Origin: Candidatus Hydrogenedentota bacterium
GTDB taxonomy: Bacteria > Hydrogenedentota > Hydrogenedentia > Hydrogenedentales > SLHB01
NCBI GenBank assembly: GCA_019695095.1
Contig: JAIBAQ010000023.1
Location: 1-47,006, forward strand
Direction of reading: 5' to 3'
Length of the DNA stretch: 47,006 bases
The notes beneath the pieces are model-generated. The model was not told the origin of the DNA. It worked only from the letters and a program-made list of their open reading frames with translations, and made no database searches. The translations under genes were made by a program, and so were the position numbers. Within the stretch, counting starts at the first letter, position 1, and each line of letters opens with the position of its first letter. Of the stretch, positions 1 through 8,886 are shown in pieces.

Positions 1-2
1 TT

Positions 3-677
3 GCGTCGATCCTCCACAACATGCAGGTCTATTCCGAGGCATCCCGCGCCCTCCTCTACGCCACGAGCCAGATCGTCGACCTTCACCAGGGCGCGGAGAA
101 CCGCGGCCTGAAGGATGAAGAGAAGAAGTACGGCAAGCAGGCGGAACTGCTGACTCCGTTGGTGAAATACTACGCGACCGAGCTGGCAAACCGGATGGCG
201 TACGACGCGATCCAGATCCACGGCGGCAACGGCTTCATGCGCGAGTATCCCGTGGAGCGCCTCTACCGCGACGCGCGCATCACGAACATTTACGAGGGCA
301 CCTCGCAAATCCAGCTGATCTGGGCCATCAGCCGTATTGTCCGGGGCGATATGGACGAACTCATCCAGGAAATCAGCGCGAAGCCGTTCGTCGAACCCGA
401 ACTGGTCGGGCTTGCGGAAAAGGCCAGCCAGTGCCGGAAGATGTTCGACGAGGTCGTGGTGTTCCTGCGCGCCAAAGAACCGGAATACCGGGAGTGGGTT
501 GCCCGCCATGTCGTCGATATGGCGGCGGATGTGTACGCGTCCTACCTGCTGCTGCGCCAGGCCGAGAAGTGGGACTACAAGCGCGGCATCGCGCGCAAGT
601 TCGTCAACGACGCGCTCCCGCGTTGTACGATGAACAAGGACTACGCGGTGAACGGCGAACTGGTCGGCGTGACGTGA
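3..677 (+). CDS. Acyl-CoA dehydrogenase, C-terminal part (5' end off the window)
   Basis: The reading frame is open from base 3, so the gene begins left of the window. The visible 224 residues carry the C-terminal helical domain of the acyl-CoA dehydrogenase family. The segment [20 protein letters not shown], followed by [15 protein letters not shown], is the family's FAD/dimer-contact and catalytic-region signature. These flavoenzymes oxidise acyl-CoA to trans-2-enoyl-CoA in beta-oxidation and pass electrons to ETF. About 110 residues follow the usual family end, with no recognised motif, so this may be one of the longer multi-domain members. Substrate chain length cannot be read. It is host backbone, on the same strand as fabI. 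Confidence 0.93.
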   Translation, partial: ASILHNMQVYSEASRALLYATSQIVDLHQGAENRGLKDEEKKYGKQAELLTPLVKYYATELANRMAYDAIQIHGGNGFMREYPVERLYRDARITNIYEGTSQIQLIWAISRIVRGDMDELIQEISAKPFVEPELVGLAEKASQCRKMFDEVVVFLRAKEPEYREWVARHVVDMAADVYASYLLLRQAEKWDYKRGIARKFVNDALPRCTMNKDYAVNGELVGVT

Positions 678-679
678 GG

Positions 680-771
680 TGTAGCGTCGGTTTACCCCGC
701 GGAGCGGGGAAACCGAAATCGACCGGTAAATTTTCGTTTCCCCGGCTTTGCCGGGGTAAACGAACGCTACA
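680..771. repeat. Twin-hairpin palindromic element (REP/BIME-like)
   Basis: Two GC-rich hairpins lie back to back between the dehydrogenase gene and fabI: 688-715 (stem ggtttaccccgc, loop gga) and 735-762 (stem cgtttccccggc, loop ttt). The second is nearly the reverse complement of the first. The whole unit is bounded by an 8-base inverted repeat, tgtagcgt at 680-687 and acgctaca at 764-771. This is the architecture of bacterial interspersed palindromic elements. It may also end dehydrogenase transcription, although no long T-run follows. Confidence 0.7.
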
Positions 772-866
772 GCTGGTCGAAAACCGGCACGATTCACGCC
801 GGCGTTGCCTTCGGACGCTCATCCGATTATGGTAGGCCCCCTGTTTACAAACAGTGAGGTCATCGC

Positions 867-1670
867 ATGCTTCCACAAGGGTCTACGTATGTCGTCATGG
901 GTCTGCTCGACCCTGAATCCATTGCCTATGCAGTGGGCCAGTCCATCGTCCAGCACGGCGGGCGCGTGGTGTACACCATGCTCAACCCGACGATGAAGCA
1001 GCTCTTCCTGGACCGCAGCCCGAAGATCACCCAGGCCGAGCGCGATGCCCTGACCATCGAGTACTGCGACGTCACCAAGGAAGACGAGGTCAAACAGCTG
1101 TTCGAAAGGATCGGCCCGATCGACGGCGTGGTGCACTCCATCGCGTTCGCCAATCCGCGCACGCTGCTCGGCCAGGAGCTGCACACGCATGCGTTCGTCG
1201 ACCTGAAGAATTCGTTCCACATCAGCTGCGTATCGCTCGCGACGGTCACTGAATTTGCCCAGCCGCAGATGCGGAACGGTGGATCCGTGGTGACCCTGAC
1301 CTTCGCTTCGCAGCGGGCGTTCGTCTATTACAACTGGATGGGTGTGAACAAGGCGGCCCTGGAAGCGCTGGTCCGCGCGCTGGCGCGGCGCCACGGCAAG
1401 GACGCCGTGCGCGTGAACGCGGTTTCGGCCGGGCCGCTGGCGACAAAGGCCGCGACGACGATTCCGGGCTTCAACGAAATGGTGAACGGCTGGACCCGGG
1501 CCAGCCCGATTCCGTGGGACGTGTACAGCGACAAGGCCGAAGTGGCCAACATGGTGTTGTTGTTGCTGAGCCCGTACACGAAGAAGGTTACGGGCCAGGT
1601 GATTCACGTGGACGGGGGCTGGTCTGCGGTTGGAAACGACCTCCAGCCGTTTGAGCAACCGGGGCAGTAG
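867..1670 (+). CDS. fabI: Enoyl-[acyl-carrier-protein] reductase (FabI type)
   Basis: This 267-residue short-chain dehydrogenase/reductase has FabI hallmarks. The N-terminal nucleotide loop is GLLDPESIA (residues about 12-20), where FabI has a G-x5-S-x-A pattern instead of the classical SDR glycine motif. VHSIAFA is at about 92-98. The catalytic Tyr-x6-Lys is in YNWMGVNK, followed by a VNAVSAGP stretch and a VIHVDGGW C-terminus. Length matches FabI (about 260). The enzyme reduces enoyl-ACP with NAD(P)H in the last step of the type II fatty-acid elongation cycle, in the cytoplasm. The ATG at 867 has gaggt 8 bases upstream. It is host backbone and the last normal gene before the tRNA fragment. 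Confidence 0.9.
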   Translation: MLPQGSTYVVMGLLDPESIAYAVGQSIVQHGGRVVYTMLNPTMKQLFLDRSPKITQAERDALTIEYCDVTKEDEVKQLFERIGPIDGVVHSIAFANPRTLLGQELHTHAFVDLKNSFHISCVSLATVTEFAQPQMRNGGSVVTLTFASQRAFVYYNWMGVNKAALEALVRALARRHGKDAVRVNAVSAGPLATKAATTIPGFNEMVNGWTRASPIPWDVYSDKAEVANMVLLLLSPYTKKVTGQVIHVDGGWSAVGNDLQPFEQPGQ

Positions 1671-1742
1671 TAGACGCCAGGATATTTTGGTATTGTGTTG
1701 GTGTAGGTGTTTAAGGTTCCCTGTCTCAAGTTTTTCGACCAA

Positions 1743-1783
1743 GGAGAGGTGGCTGAGTGGTCGATAGCGGCGGCTTGCTAATC
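1743..1783 (+). tRNA. tRNA-Ser(GCU), 5' half only, interrupted after the anticodon loop
   Basis: Starting at 1743 the sequence reads GGAGAGG (acceptor strand), a class II D-arm (ggctgagtggtcgatagc) and an anticodon 5' stem gcggc. The loop follows as tt-GCT-aa with anticodon GCT at 1777-1779. The next bases (tcgaa) do not pair with the 5' stem, and no variable arm, T-arm (GGTTCGAATCC-like) or CCTCTCC acceptor strand follows. So only the first half of a serine tRNA is present. It sits exactly between backbone genes and the accessory island, as expected for an element integrated at a tRNA gene. Confidence 0.62.
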
Positions 1784-2283
1784 GAAACTCGCTACGCGCG
1801 AATTCTCCAATGAAATCAATGCAATCCGCGATCGTGCCGTAAGTTGTCTCACCTTCCAAGTTCGCCCATTCTCGCCAGAAGAAACTTTAAATCGACCGTT
1901 AAACGGGGTTCGATTTGTGACAAAACGTTACCGTTTTTAGCTGCGGCTTTTCCGAGCCGTTGTTTTGACGCCATCATCGCCGCGAAAATTAAGGACAAAA
2001 CGCATCGATCGGCTTTTGTGGCGTATTCCACGTGGAGGGATTGGGCAGATAATAGCGGAATCGGGAATATTGTAACGGCGCTGTCACGCCATCTTGGATG
2101 GCTGAGCGCGGTGACTCTTCGTGGTAACGCCTTTGTCACACCGTTTTCGATTCAAATGCGAATTGCTGCCCTGAAACCTTGCCGGGCTGTCGATCCTCCG
2201 CGTCATCGGCTACTTGGGATTTGCGCTGCGATCAGCTAAACTTCGCCGTTCATGATTTGGCCGCCCGCATTTGTGTGCGCAAA
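1784..2283. other. Gene-free stretch at the island's left edge
   Basis: This roughly 500-base stretch separates the tRNA fragment from the NACHT gene. Open frames cross it on both strands (1844-2239 +, 1849-2139 -), but neither has a ribosome site, a recognised motif or protein-like composition. It probably holds the promoter of the NACHT gene and perhaps recombination-site arms. No clear promoter consensus or repeat could be assigned. Confidence 0.4.
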
Positions 2284-5200
2284 ATGATCTATAACTGGAA
2301 ACGATTCTGGTGCCCGCGCGAATCAAAGATCAACCTCGCGGATGACGGCTATCTCTGTGATCCCGACGACGAATTCGGACGTTACCTGAATCCCGACGCG
2401 AAAGACTACGCGTCCATCGCTGACACAGCTTGTCTAGTCATGCTCGGTGAACCGGGTATTGGCAAGTCACGTGTCGTGGATGAGGCAGCTGAAGGCGCAA
2501 GGCGCGCAGGTGTTCCCTTCATCAGTGAGAATCTACGCCAATTTGGGAGTGAGGATCGCCTTGTCGGAAGCGTCTTTCAATCCGACCTCTACACGAAGTG
2601 GTTGAAGGATGATTCCTTGCTCGAACTGTATCTCGACAGTCTCGACGAATGCCTGCTTCGCATCGGCACCGTGGTCCCGATCCTGGTTGATCAACTACGT
2701 ACTGCTCCAGTGGACCGCCTGCGTCTTCGAATTTCCTGTCGCACGGCCGAATGGCCAGCGACCCTGGAAGAAGCCTTAATCAAATATTGGGGTAAGGATC
2801 GCTTCGCCGTGCGTGAACTCGTGCCTCTGCGTCGACAAGATGTGGTGGCCGCAGCCAAAGCAGAAGGACTTGAAACCGACCATTTCATGGAGGAGATTCA
2901 ACGCGTTCGAGCTCAGCCACTTGCCATCAAGCCAGTTACCCTGCGGTTTCTGGTTAAGACCTACCAGCGCGACAAGCGTTTTCCGGATACTGAAGCCGAC
3001 CTTTATCGGCAAGGCTGTCGAATCCTTTGCGAAGAATCCCAAGAACGGCGAGATAGCCGCGTGCCTTTTCAGCACGATCCGGATCAACGTTTTGAAGTCG
3101 CTAAGCGAATCGCGGCCGTCACGATATTCTCAAGCAAATATGCTGTGTGGACGGGCAATGACGAAGGCGATGTCCCCTCAGAAGACCTGACCGCTGACAC
3201 CCTCGCGTTCGGCGTCGAAACAGCCAACGGCCGGGACTTTGCAGTTGACCGGACTGCTATCGACGAGGCGCTCGATACCGGTCTTTTTTCATCCAGGGGA
3301 CTGCATCGTATGGGATGGGCACACCAGACGTATGCGGAATTTCTTGCCGCGGCTTATCTATTCGAAAATGGCATAGCACCAGAACAGGTCCTCGGACTAT
3401 TGACTGATGAGGTGTCGGGTCAGGTCAAAGTCGTACCTCAATTGCACGAGGTGGCGGCGCGTAGCGCTGCTTTCAGTGTACAACTTTTTGACACGCTCAT
3501 TCGGCATGATCCGATTGTGCTGTTACGAAGCGACGTAGCTACTGCCGATACCGCCCAGCGTGAGAAACTTGTGAAAGCGCTTCTTGATCTCTGCGAGCGA
3601 GGAGAACTCCATATTCGTCTCTTTGAATATCACGACAGGCTGCGGCATCTTGATTATCCGGGCTTGGCGAAGCAGCTACGCCCAATTGTTGTTGATCCGG
3701 CAGGAAATATCCATGCTCGCCTGCTGGCGCTTGAGATAGCCAGGGCGTGCGCTGTGTCTGACTTTGTGAGCGAACTACTAGCCATCGCCATTGACCACTC
3801 CGCGAGCATAGAGCTTCGCGTAATCGCTATCGACCTCCTTGGCGAGACAGCGGACGATGCCGTCAAATCCAAGTTGATCGAACTGGCCGAGCAGGCACCC
3901 GAAGATGCGGGCGGAAGAGTGCGTGGCTACGCATTGGAAGTTCTTTGGCCGCGCTATATTTCTGCCGAGAAGCTTTTCAGCCTGGTTGATACGCCGCCAC
4001 CAGAACACGAGATCAACCGATACTCGATGTTCGTTTCCCGTGGAATAGTTAAACATCTACGCCCCGAAGACATCCCATGCGCGTTACGGTGGGTTATTCG
4101 ACAGAAGTGGAGTCGACATGGCTTCCAACATGATTTTTCGAGGCTTCTCGATGGAATTCTTTTTGCGGCATGGGAGCATTTCGACATGCCGGACGTCCCA
4201 CCCCTGCTCGCTCAGGCCATTCATGCCAGGCTCGTTATCGATCATGGACACCTTATGGATTCGACGGATCGCGAAGTTAAGGACTTCCTACATGACGCGA
4301 AGAAGCGCCGACGCTTGCTGAGTGAGTACGTACCGCTTTTGCGAGATCTGGGCCGTGAAGCCTTCTATCTTAACGAGGCGTCCATAGGAATGGCCCGGCC
4401 TGAGGATTTCCCGTGGTTGTTGGAGCAGATGGAGAAAGCTGCAAGTCCGACACTGGCCGCAGCCTGGGAGCGTTTGTGTCAAAGGTGCTACAATGTGTTC
4501 GATACGAGTCATACCGCCCTTGTCTTCGATCGTGCCTCTCAAAGCCCTCGAGTGCGCGAGGCATTCAAGTGGCTGTTCGTGACGATGGACCTTGATTCGC
4601 CTGAGGCGAAGGAAGGCCGGAAGGATTTCGAAGAGGCGCGTAAGTGGCGAAAGGAATCCAGCGAGGACACGCCCCTCATACCGCCCCTTGCTGAACGAAT
4701 ACCACTTTGGTTAAGCCGGTGCGAGGGTGAGGAACCAGGAATCTGGTGGCATTTAGCGAGGGAACTCACGCTCACGCCGGGTAGCCGTCAATACCGCGAT
4801 GAGTGGGATGCCGATATAACAACATTCCCGGGATGGAAGTCGGCGGATGAGCCGACACGGGCAAGGATCGTCGCAGCCGCTAGACGGTACATTCTCCTGA
4901 GCGACGACCGCCGATATCGATGGCTGAAGGAACCCGGAACGCTCAGCATCGAGGCCAACGCGGGTTATCAGGCATTGCGTCTCCTTTTGAATTACGATCC
5001 CAACTTCGTGGCGAATTTGGATGGGCAAGCATGGGACAAATGGATAGCCGGCTTGCTGGATTGTCCGCTGAATCTGGGGAAGGAAGAGGCCGAAAAGCAT
5101 CACGAGCCGCTCATTTCGATGGCCTACGCACGGTCGCCAAATTCTGTCATCGACATGGTGGAGACGCTCGTCTTACGCGAGGCGGCGCATAGCCGATATA

Positions 5201-6492
5201 TCAATCGCATAAACAGAGTCGGGCATATCCTTGACTCGCGCATCAGCGAACGCCTCAGAGCGATGATAAGCGCCCGAGCTCTGGTCCCTGTCTGCGCAGG
5301 CCAAGTAGCTGCATTCTTAATCGAACACAACGATCGGGACTCTATACGTGACGTTTTGGACCTTCTCGATAAACCACTGCCTCAAAGTGGCGAAGACCGC
5401 GATTTTGCTCTAGCGTCTGCCGCAGCGCTCGGCACGGTCATGAATCCAGAACACTGGACCGTGCTTTGGCATGTGATACAACTTGATCAAGAGTTCGGTA
5501 GAGCACTGATCAGCAAGTGGGCGCATTCGCACCGGGACAATAGAGTTCTCGACGGGCTTACTGACAATCAATTGGCCGAGTTTTACATATGGGTGGTTCG
5601 CCAATTTCCATACAATGAAGATCCCCATCCAAAGGGCGCCCATACAGTTGAACCTCGAGAGCAGATTGCCCACTGGCGAGACAATTCCTTGCTTCAGATT
5701 CTGAAGCACCGCGGGAGTTTCTCGTCATGCGAAGCGCTGGCCACCGTACGGGATGCTCTGCCAGAAGCCGCGTGGTTGAACTACACTTTACAGGAAGCAG
5801 TAACTCTGACCCGGGCACGAAATTGGCAGCCATTGAAGCCGGAGCACGTATTGCGGCTCGTAATGGACCGCAACAGCCGGGTTGTCAGCAATGGTATTCA
5901 ATTGCTCGCGGTGATTGTGGAGTCCCTGGGTCGGCTACAGACCGAATTGCATGGCGAGAATCCGTCAATCCGCGACGTCTGGGACTATAACCGTGCTGAG
6001 AAGACATGGCGTCCAATTGATGAAAACGCTTTATCCGACTACGTGGGACGCTTCCTTCGGCGAGACATAGGCGACCGGGGTATCGTCGTAAATCGAGAGG
6101 TTCATATCCGGCCGGGTCACGGGCAGCCCGGGGAAAGGACGGACATTCACGTAGATGCCGTATCGCAGACCCGGAGCGGTGTCTCCGATACCATTACTTG
6201 TATCGTCGAGGTAAAGGGATGCTGGCATCCTGAACTGGTGACAAGCATGAAAGCACAGCTTGTCGATAGGTACTTGCACAAGAACCAATGTCCTTATGGC
6301 TTGTATCTTATCGGCTGGTTCAAATGTGAATCATGGGATCTGAACGACGCGCGGAATGCGGCTACACCCGACTTGCATATCGATCAGGCGCGCAGCCAAT
6401 TCGGCGAACAGGCGGTCGACTTCAGTGCGTCAAACCTTACGGTCATGTCTTTCGTGCTGGACCTAGGGCTGGGTAGGAATTCGGTGGAGTAA
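2284..6492 (+). CDS. NACHT-type STAND NTPase with C-terminal PD-(D/E)xK-like nuclease domain
   Basis: The protein is 1402 residues from the ATG at 2284. The frame stays open upstream to 2179, but the extra residues look non-coding. A NACHT module is N-terminal: Walker A GEPGIGKS (55-62), Walker B YLDSLDE (116-122) and the late NACHT motif HQTYAEFLAA (347-356). A long helical-repeat-like region follows (about 400-1250), the usual ligand sensor in STAND proteins. The C-terminus has ERTDIHVDAV and then CIVEVKGCW, giving candidate active-site residues D1287, E1309 and K1311 of a PD-(D/E)xK nuclease. By analogy with Avs and bNACHT proteins it may sense a phage molecule and degrade nucleic acid; that is inference. 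It is monocistronic, with no clear Shine-Dalgarno. Confidence 0.82.
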   Translation: MIYNWKRFWCPRESKINLADDGYLCDPDDEFGRYLNPDAKDYASIADTACLVMLGEPGIGKSRVVDEAAEGARRAGVPFISENLRQFGSEDRLVGSVFQSDLYTKWLKDDSLLELYLDSLDECLLRIGTVVPILVDQLRTAPVDRLRLRISCRTAEWPATLEEALIKYWGKDRFAVRELVPLRRQDVVAAAKAEGLETDHFMEEIQRVRAQPLAIKPVTLRFLVKTYQRDKRFPDTEADLYRQGCRILCEESQERRDSRVPFQHDPDQRFEVAKRIAAVTIFSSKYAVWTGNDEGDVPSEDLTADTLAFGVETANGRDFAVDRTAIDEALDTGLFSSRGLHRMGWAHQTYAEFLAAAYLFENGIAPEQVLGLLTDEVSGQVKVVPQLHEVAARSAAFSVQLFDTLIRHDPIVLLRSDVATADTAQREKLVKALLDLCERGELHIRLFEYHDRLRHLDYPGLAKQLRPIVVDPAGNIHARLLALEIARACAVSDFVSELLAIAIDHSASIELRVIAIDLLGETADDAVKSKLIELAEQAPEDAGGRVRGYALEVLWPRYISAEKLFSLVDTPPPEHEINRYSMFVSRGIVKHLRPEDIPCALRWVIRQKWSRHGFQHDFSRLLDGILFAAWEHFDMPDVPPLLAQAIHARLVIDHGHLMDSTDREVKDFLHDAKKRRRLLSEYVPLLRDLGREAFYLNEASIGMARPEDFPWLLEQMEKAASPTLAAAWERLCQRCYNVFDTSHTALVFDRASQSPRVREAFKWLFVTMDLDSPEAKEGRKDFEEARKWRKESSEDTPLIPPLAERIPLWLSRCEGEEPGIWWHLARELTLTPGSRQYRDEWDADITTFPGWKSADEPTRARIVAAARRYILLSDDRRYRWLKEPGTLSIEANAGYQALRLLLNYDPNFVANLDGQAWDKWIAGLLDCPLNLGKEEAEKHHEPLISMAYARSPNSVIDMVETLVLREAAHSRYINRINRVGHILDSRISERLRAMISARALVPVCAGQVAAFLIEHNDRDSIRDVLDLLDKPLPQSGEDRDFALASAAALGTVMNPEHWTVLWHVIQLDQEFGRALISKWAHSHRDNRVLDGLTDNQLAEFYIWVVRQFPYNEDPHPKGAHTVEPREQIAHWRDNSLLQILKHRGSFSSCEALATVRDALPEAAWLNYTLQEAVTLTRARNWQPLKPEHVLRLVMDRNSRVVSNGIQLLAVIVESLGRLQTELHGENPSIRDVWDYNRAEKTWRPIDENALSDYVGRFLRRDIGDRGIVVNREVHIRPGHGQPGERTDIHVDAVSQTRSGVSDTITCIVEVKGCWHPELVTSMKAQLVDRYLHKNQCPYGLYLIGWFKCESWDLNDARNAATPDLHIDQARSQFGEQAVDFSASNLTVMSFVLDLGLGRNSVE

Positions 6493-6808
6493 CGCGAGTT
6501 ACTCCCATTCATTGGACAGGATTATCGTGATATCAAGACGCGATAGAAGATCTGATCGGCGGAAGACTGCTCACAGCTTGTTACTACAACCCATTGATCA
6601 TTGGTGATTTGCTGCCGATTCGTTGGGATCCCAAACACCGGAAGATTGGTTGCGCCTTGCAGCGAGTACAGGCGGTTTGATCGCGCAAATCATTCGATGC
6701 GCGTATTACAGGTCTAGGGTCGCGCTGCCTTTAAGCATTGCTATCTGGCGGTCAAGAGTGTAGTGCTATAAGCACAGTAGAAGTTCGCGTTCAAATACGA
6801 GAGGAGTC
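6493..6808. other. Intergenic region upstream of the peptide gene
   Basis: No gene was found in these 316 bases. The region separates the NACHT gene from the small peptide ORF and must hold that ORF's promoter if it is transcribed alone. A TATAAG hexamer at 6767-6772 is the only -10-like element seen, and no convincing -35 partner was found. Confidence 0.35.
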
Positions 6809-6814
6809 ATGCGC

Positions 6815-6919
6815 ATGAAAAAGGTAGCCAAAACAGCGATCAAGAAGTTCGTCAAGGTCATTGTAACCGACAAACCTTCGACTCCCAAGACGACTAATGG
6901 CGTTAAGATGAATTGCTGA
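6815..6919 (+). CDS. Short Lys-rich peptide ending in Asn-Cys, candidate RiPP precursor
   Basis: This small ORF encodes 34 residues starting MKKVAKTAIKKFVKVIVTD and ending in a Pro/Thr/Ser-rich tail that finishes VKMNC. The ATG at 6815 sits 8 bases after gaggag (6801-6806). An upstream in-frame ATG at 6809 is too close to that site. The N-terminal half is an amphipathic Lys/Val helix, which would suit a leader. The C-terminal half (KPSTPKTTNGVKMNC) would be the core, with one terminal Cys and several Thr, Ser and Asn side chains as possible targets. It lies 114 bases before a radical SAM/SPASM gene on the same strand. It may instead be a chance ORF; the good ribosome site and location argue against that. 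Confidence 0.5.
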   Translation: MKKVAKTAIKKFVKVIVTDKPSTPKTTNGVKMNC

Positions 6920-7033
6920 GCCAATCGGCTTCGCAATCCATTTCGTAGTCACCCGCGACGCCCCAAGGTGGCTGTCGACGTAATGATATGTTCGCGGGCA
7001 TGACCTTTTCCAGGGTCGCCTATTTGGGGACAA

Positions 7034-8110
7034 GTGGGAGATGCGGGATTGGTCATGGAGATTTTGCGCAAGATAGGGCGGTTCGAACTACTGGTTGATT
7101 CCAGCGAAGCCTGCGGCATATCACTGGAGGAGGCCGCCGTAGCGCATCTTGGCACCGCAGAACGTTCAACCCTCAGCAAGCGCGAGATTCTCAATATTCT
7201 TGCGAGAGATGATGAGTATTACCCCCTGACTCTGCGGTGGGAGCTTCTCGATTTCTGCAATTTTTCCTGTCCATTCTGCTACATAGTCGGCCATTCATTC
7301 AACAAAGCCGTCCGTTTCTCGGAAATACAGACCCACATCGAGGACCTAATAGACGCGGGGCTGCTATTTTGTACGCTAACCGGCGGCGAGGTCACGCAGC
7401 ACCCCGACTTCCATGCACTCTACCGTTTTCTAAAGGAACACGGGGTCATCGTCGAAGTATTCACGAATGGCCTTGCAATCACCGACGAGCTCATCCAGCT
7501 ATTTCGAACTTATCCGCCAGTTGCAGTCGAAGTGTCGCTATATTCCCTGAACAGCGAGAAATTACACGAAGTCTACCGAGTCCGGGGTCAGCAACCCGCA
7601 GAGACGATTCTCAACAATGTCCTTTTGATGGACCGAGCTGGCGTGAATGTCGTCTGCAAGACATTCGTAAATACTGTGACCCAGGGTGATGTGGACGACA
7701 TTGCACGGTGGTGCGCAGAGCGCGGGATCAAGCACTATACGTCATCTGAGATTACCCAGGCATACGACGGGACGAATCTCAGTCAATTTGCCCTGACAAC
7801 TCCCCACCTATCACGCGCAGAGCCGAAGTCTGTTATTTGCATGTCATGCGGCACAAAGAACTACGGCAGTGCAATCAATTCCGCTTTCCAGATTTTCCCC
7901 TGTCCGGCAATCAACCTCAAAGACTGCACCTTTGACGTGAGGCAACTTGGCGTGGACGAGTCGCTTCGGCGAATAAAGTCATTCATGCGCCGCTTTCAAG
8001 ATACGGAAATCAGACGCAGCAAGTCCGGGTCGGGATGCGCCACGTGCATTGCCTACGCGAAGCCTAAACGCAACGAGGCCGGAGAAATCATCTACTTCGA
8101 GCACGCCTGA
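7034..8110 (+). CDS. Radical SAM/SPASM-type enzyme, candidate peptide maturase
   Basis: The 358-residue protein has the radical SAM cluster motif CNFSCPFC (Cys75, Cys79, Cys82) and the SAM-binding GGE (117-119, in LTGGEVTQHPD). Its C-terminal half has six further cysteines (about 269, 272, 290, 298, 335, 338) in a SPASM-like spacing, ending GCATC. SPASM proteins carry auxiliary iron-sulfur clusters and often modify ribosomal peptides. The first 65 residues could bind a leader peptide, but no RiPP recognition element was identified with confidence. The GTG at 7034 has ggga 3-7 bases upstream; ATG 7055 is an alternative. Its last 19 bases overlap the convergent methyltransferase gene. The modification made is unknown. 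Confidence 0.82.
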   Translation: MGDAGLVMEILRKIGRFELLVDSSEACGISLEEAAVAHLGTAERSTLSKREILNILARDDEYYPLTLRWELLDFCNFSCPFCYIVGHSFNKAVRFSEIQTHIEDLIDAGLLFCTLTGGEVTQHPDFHALYRFLKEHGVIVEVFTNGLAITDELIQLFRTYPPVAVEVSLYSLNSEKLHEVYRVRGQQPAETILNNVLLMDRAGVNVVCKTFVNTVTQGDVDDIARWCAERGIKHYTSSEITQAYDGTNLSQFALTTPHLSRAEPKSVICMSCGTKNYGSAINSAFQIFPCPAINLKDCTFDVRQLGVDESLRRIKSFMRRFQDTEIRRSKSGSGCATCIAYAKPKRNEAGEIIYFEHA

Positions 8111-8886
8111 GTATCTTGCGATTTCTCGGCGATGATGACCATCTTCTTTGAATTCCACATCATTGGCGTCGCATACCAGTCAGCGAATATGCGTGCAATC
8201 CGAAACCCTGCGCCGGCAAGTAGCGCCTTGATTTCCGAGTAGTTGTACAGTCGCATTGAAAACGGTGCGTGCGTAGTCCGACCATTTCGCATGTACACTC
8301 GTTCATTTGTCATCCGACCGGTTTCCACATCGAACGTCAGCCGGTCGAGCAAGAAGTTGCCATCCCGCTCAAGGATATGATCAGGCTGGAAGTCCACAAA
8401 TATCGTGTCGCGATTTATGATGTCGAAACAGAATAGACCCGCCGGCTTAAGCGCCCTGTTTATGCGATTGAATAATTGGCAATCAACTTCTTCAGAAGCC
8501 AGGCCGAACACTGTGTTTAGCAGGATCGCCCGGTCAAATTCCGCATCAAACTCAATTTGATGGATGTCCGCGGTGATATATTCTGCGTTATCAATGCCGA
8601 GCGATTGAACCTGATCCCGTGCAAGGTTTATGAATGCAGCACTGCGATCCACCCCAACAACGCGAAGCGCATCAGTCGCCAGTGCGTTACCATGCCGTCC
8701 GTGCCCGCAAGCAAGATCGAGCAACGACGTTTGGTGATTCACTTCGAGGTGCTCTCGAATGAAGGCTGCCTCTTGTCGCGTCTTTTCCTCAGTGAGAAAC
8801 TGCTCGGCGTGAAAGTATAGGTAGTTGTCCACCTCGAATAGATTGTCGAGGTCGTTTGCGGGATTCCGGGCTCTTGGTGCATCCAC
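8092..8886 (-). CDS. Class I SAM-dependent methyltransferase
   Basis: The 264-residue protein has motif I LLDLACGHGRHG (55-66) and the acidic ribose-binding residue at the end of VVGVD (Asp80). This is the Rossmann methyltransferase fold seen in small-molecule and peptide methyltransferases. No target-specific domain is visible, so the substrate is unknown. The gene runs tail-to-tail into the radical SAM gene with a 19-base overlap. This suggests the two have travelled together and that it may methylate the modified peptide (inference). It is transcribed from the 8887-9302 intergenic region, divergently from the helicase operon. Confidence 0.85.
   Translation of the reverse strand: MDAPRARNPANDLDNLFEVDNYLYFHAEQFLTEEKTRQEAAFIREHLEVNHQTSLLDLACGHGRHGNALATDALRVVGVDRSAAFINLARDQVQSLGIDNAEYITADIHQIEFDAEFDRAILLNTVFGLASEEVDCQLFNRINRALKPAGLFCFDIINRDTIFVDFQPDHILERDGNFLLDRLTFDVETGRMTNERVYMRNGRTTHAPFSMRLYNYSEIKALLAGAGFRIARIFADWYATPMMWNSKKMVIIAEKSQDTQACSK

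Noticed and set aside
819-1859. 346-codon minus-strand open frame opposite fabI
   Set aside because: It lies antisense to a clear fabI gene, is rich in His, Arg and Gln with no motif, and arises from the GC-rich codon pattern of fabI.
1844-2239. 131-codon + strand ORF after the tRNA fragment
   Set aside because: It has no ribosome site, no motif and a shadow-like composition. The minus-strand frame across the same bases is equally poor.
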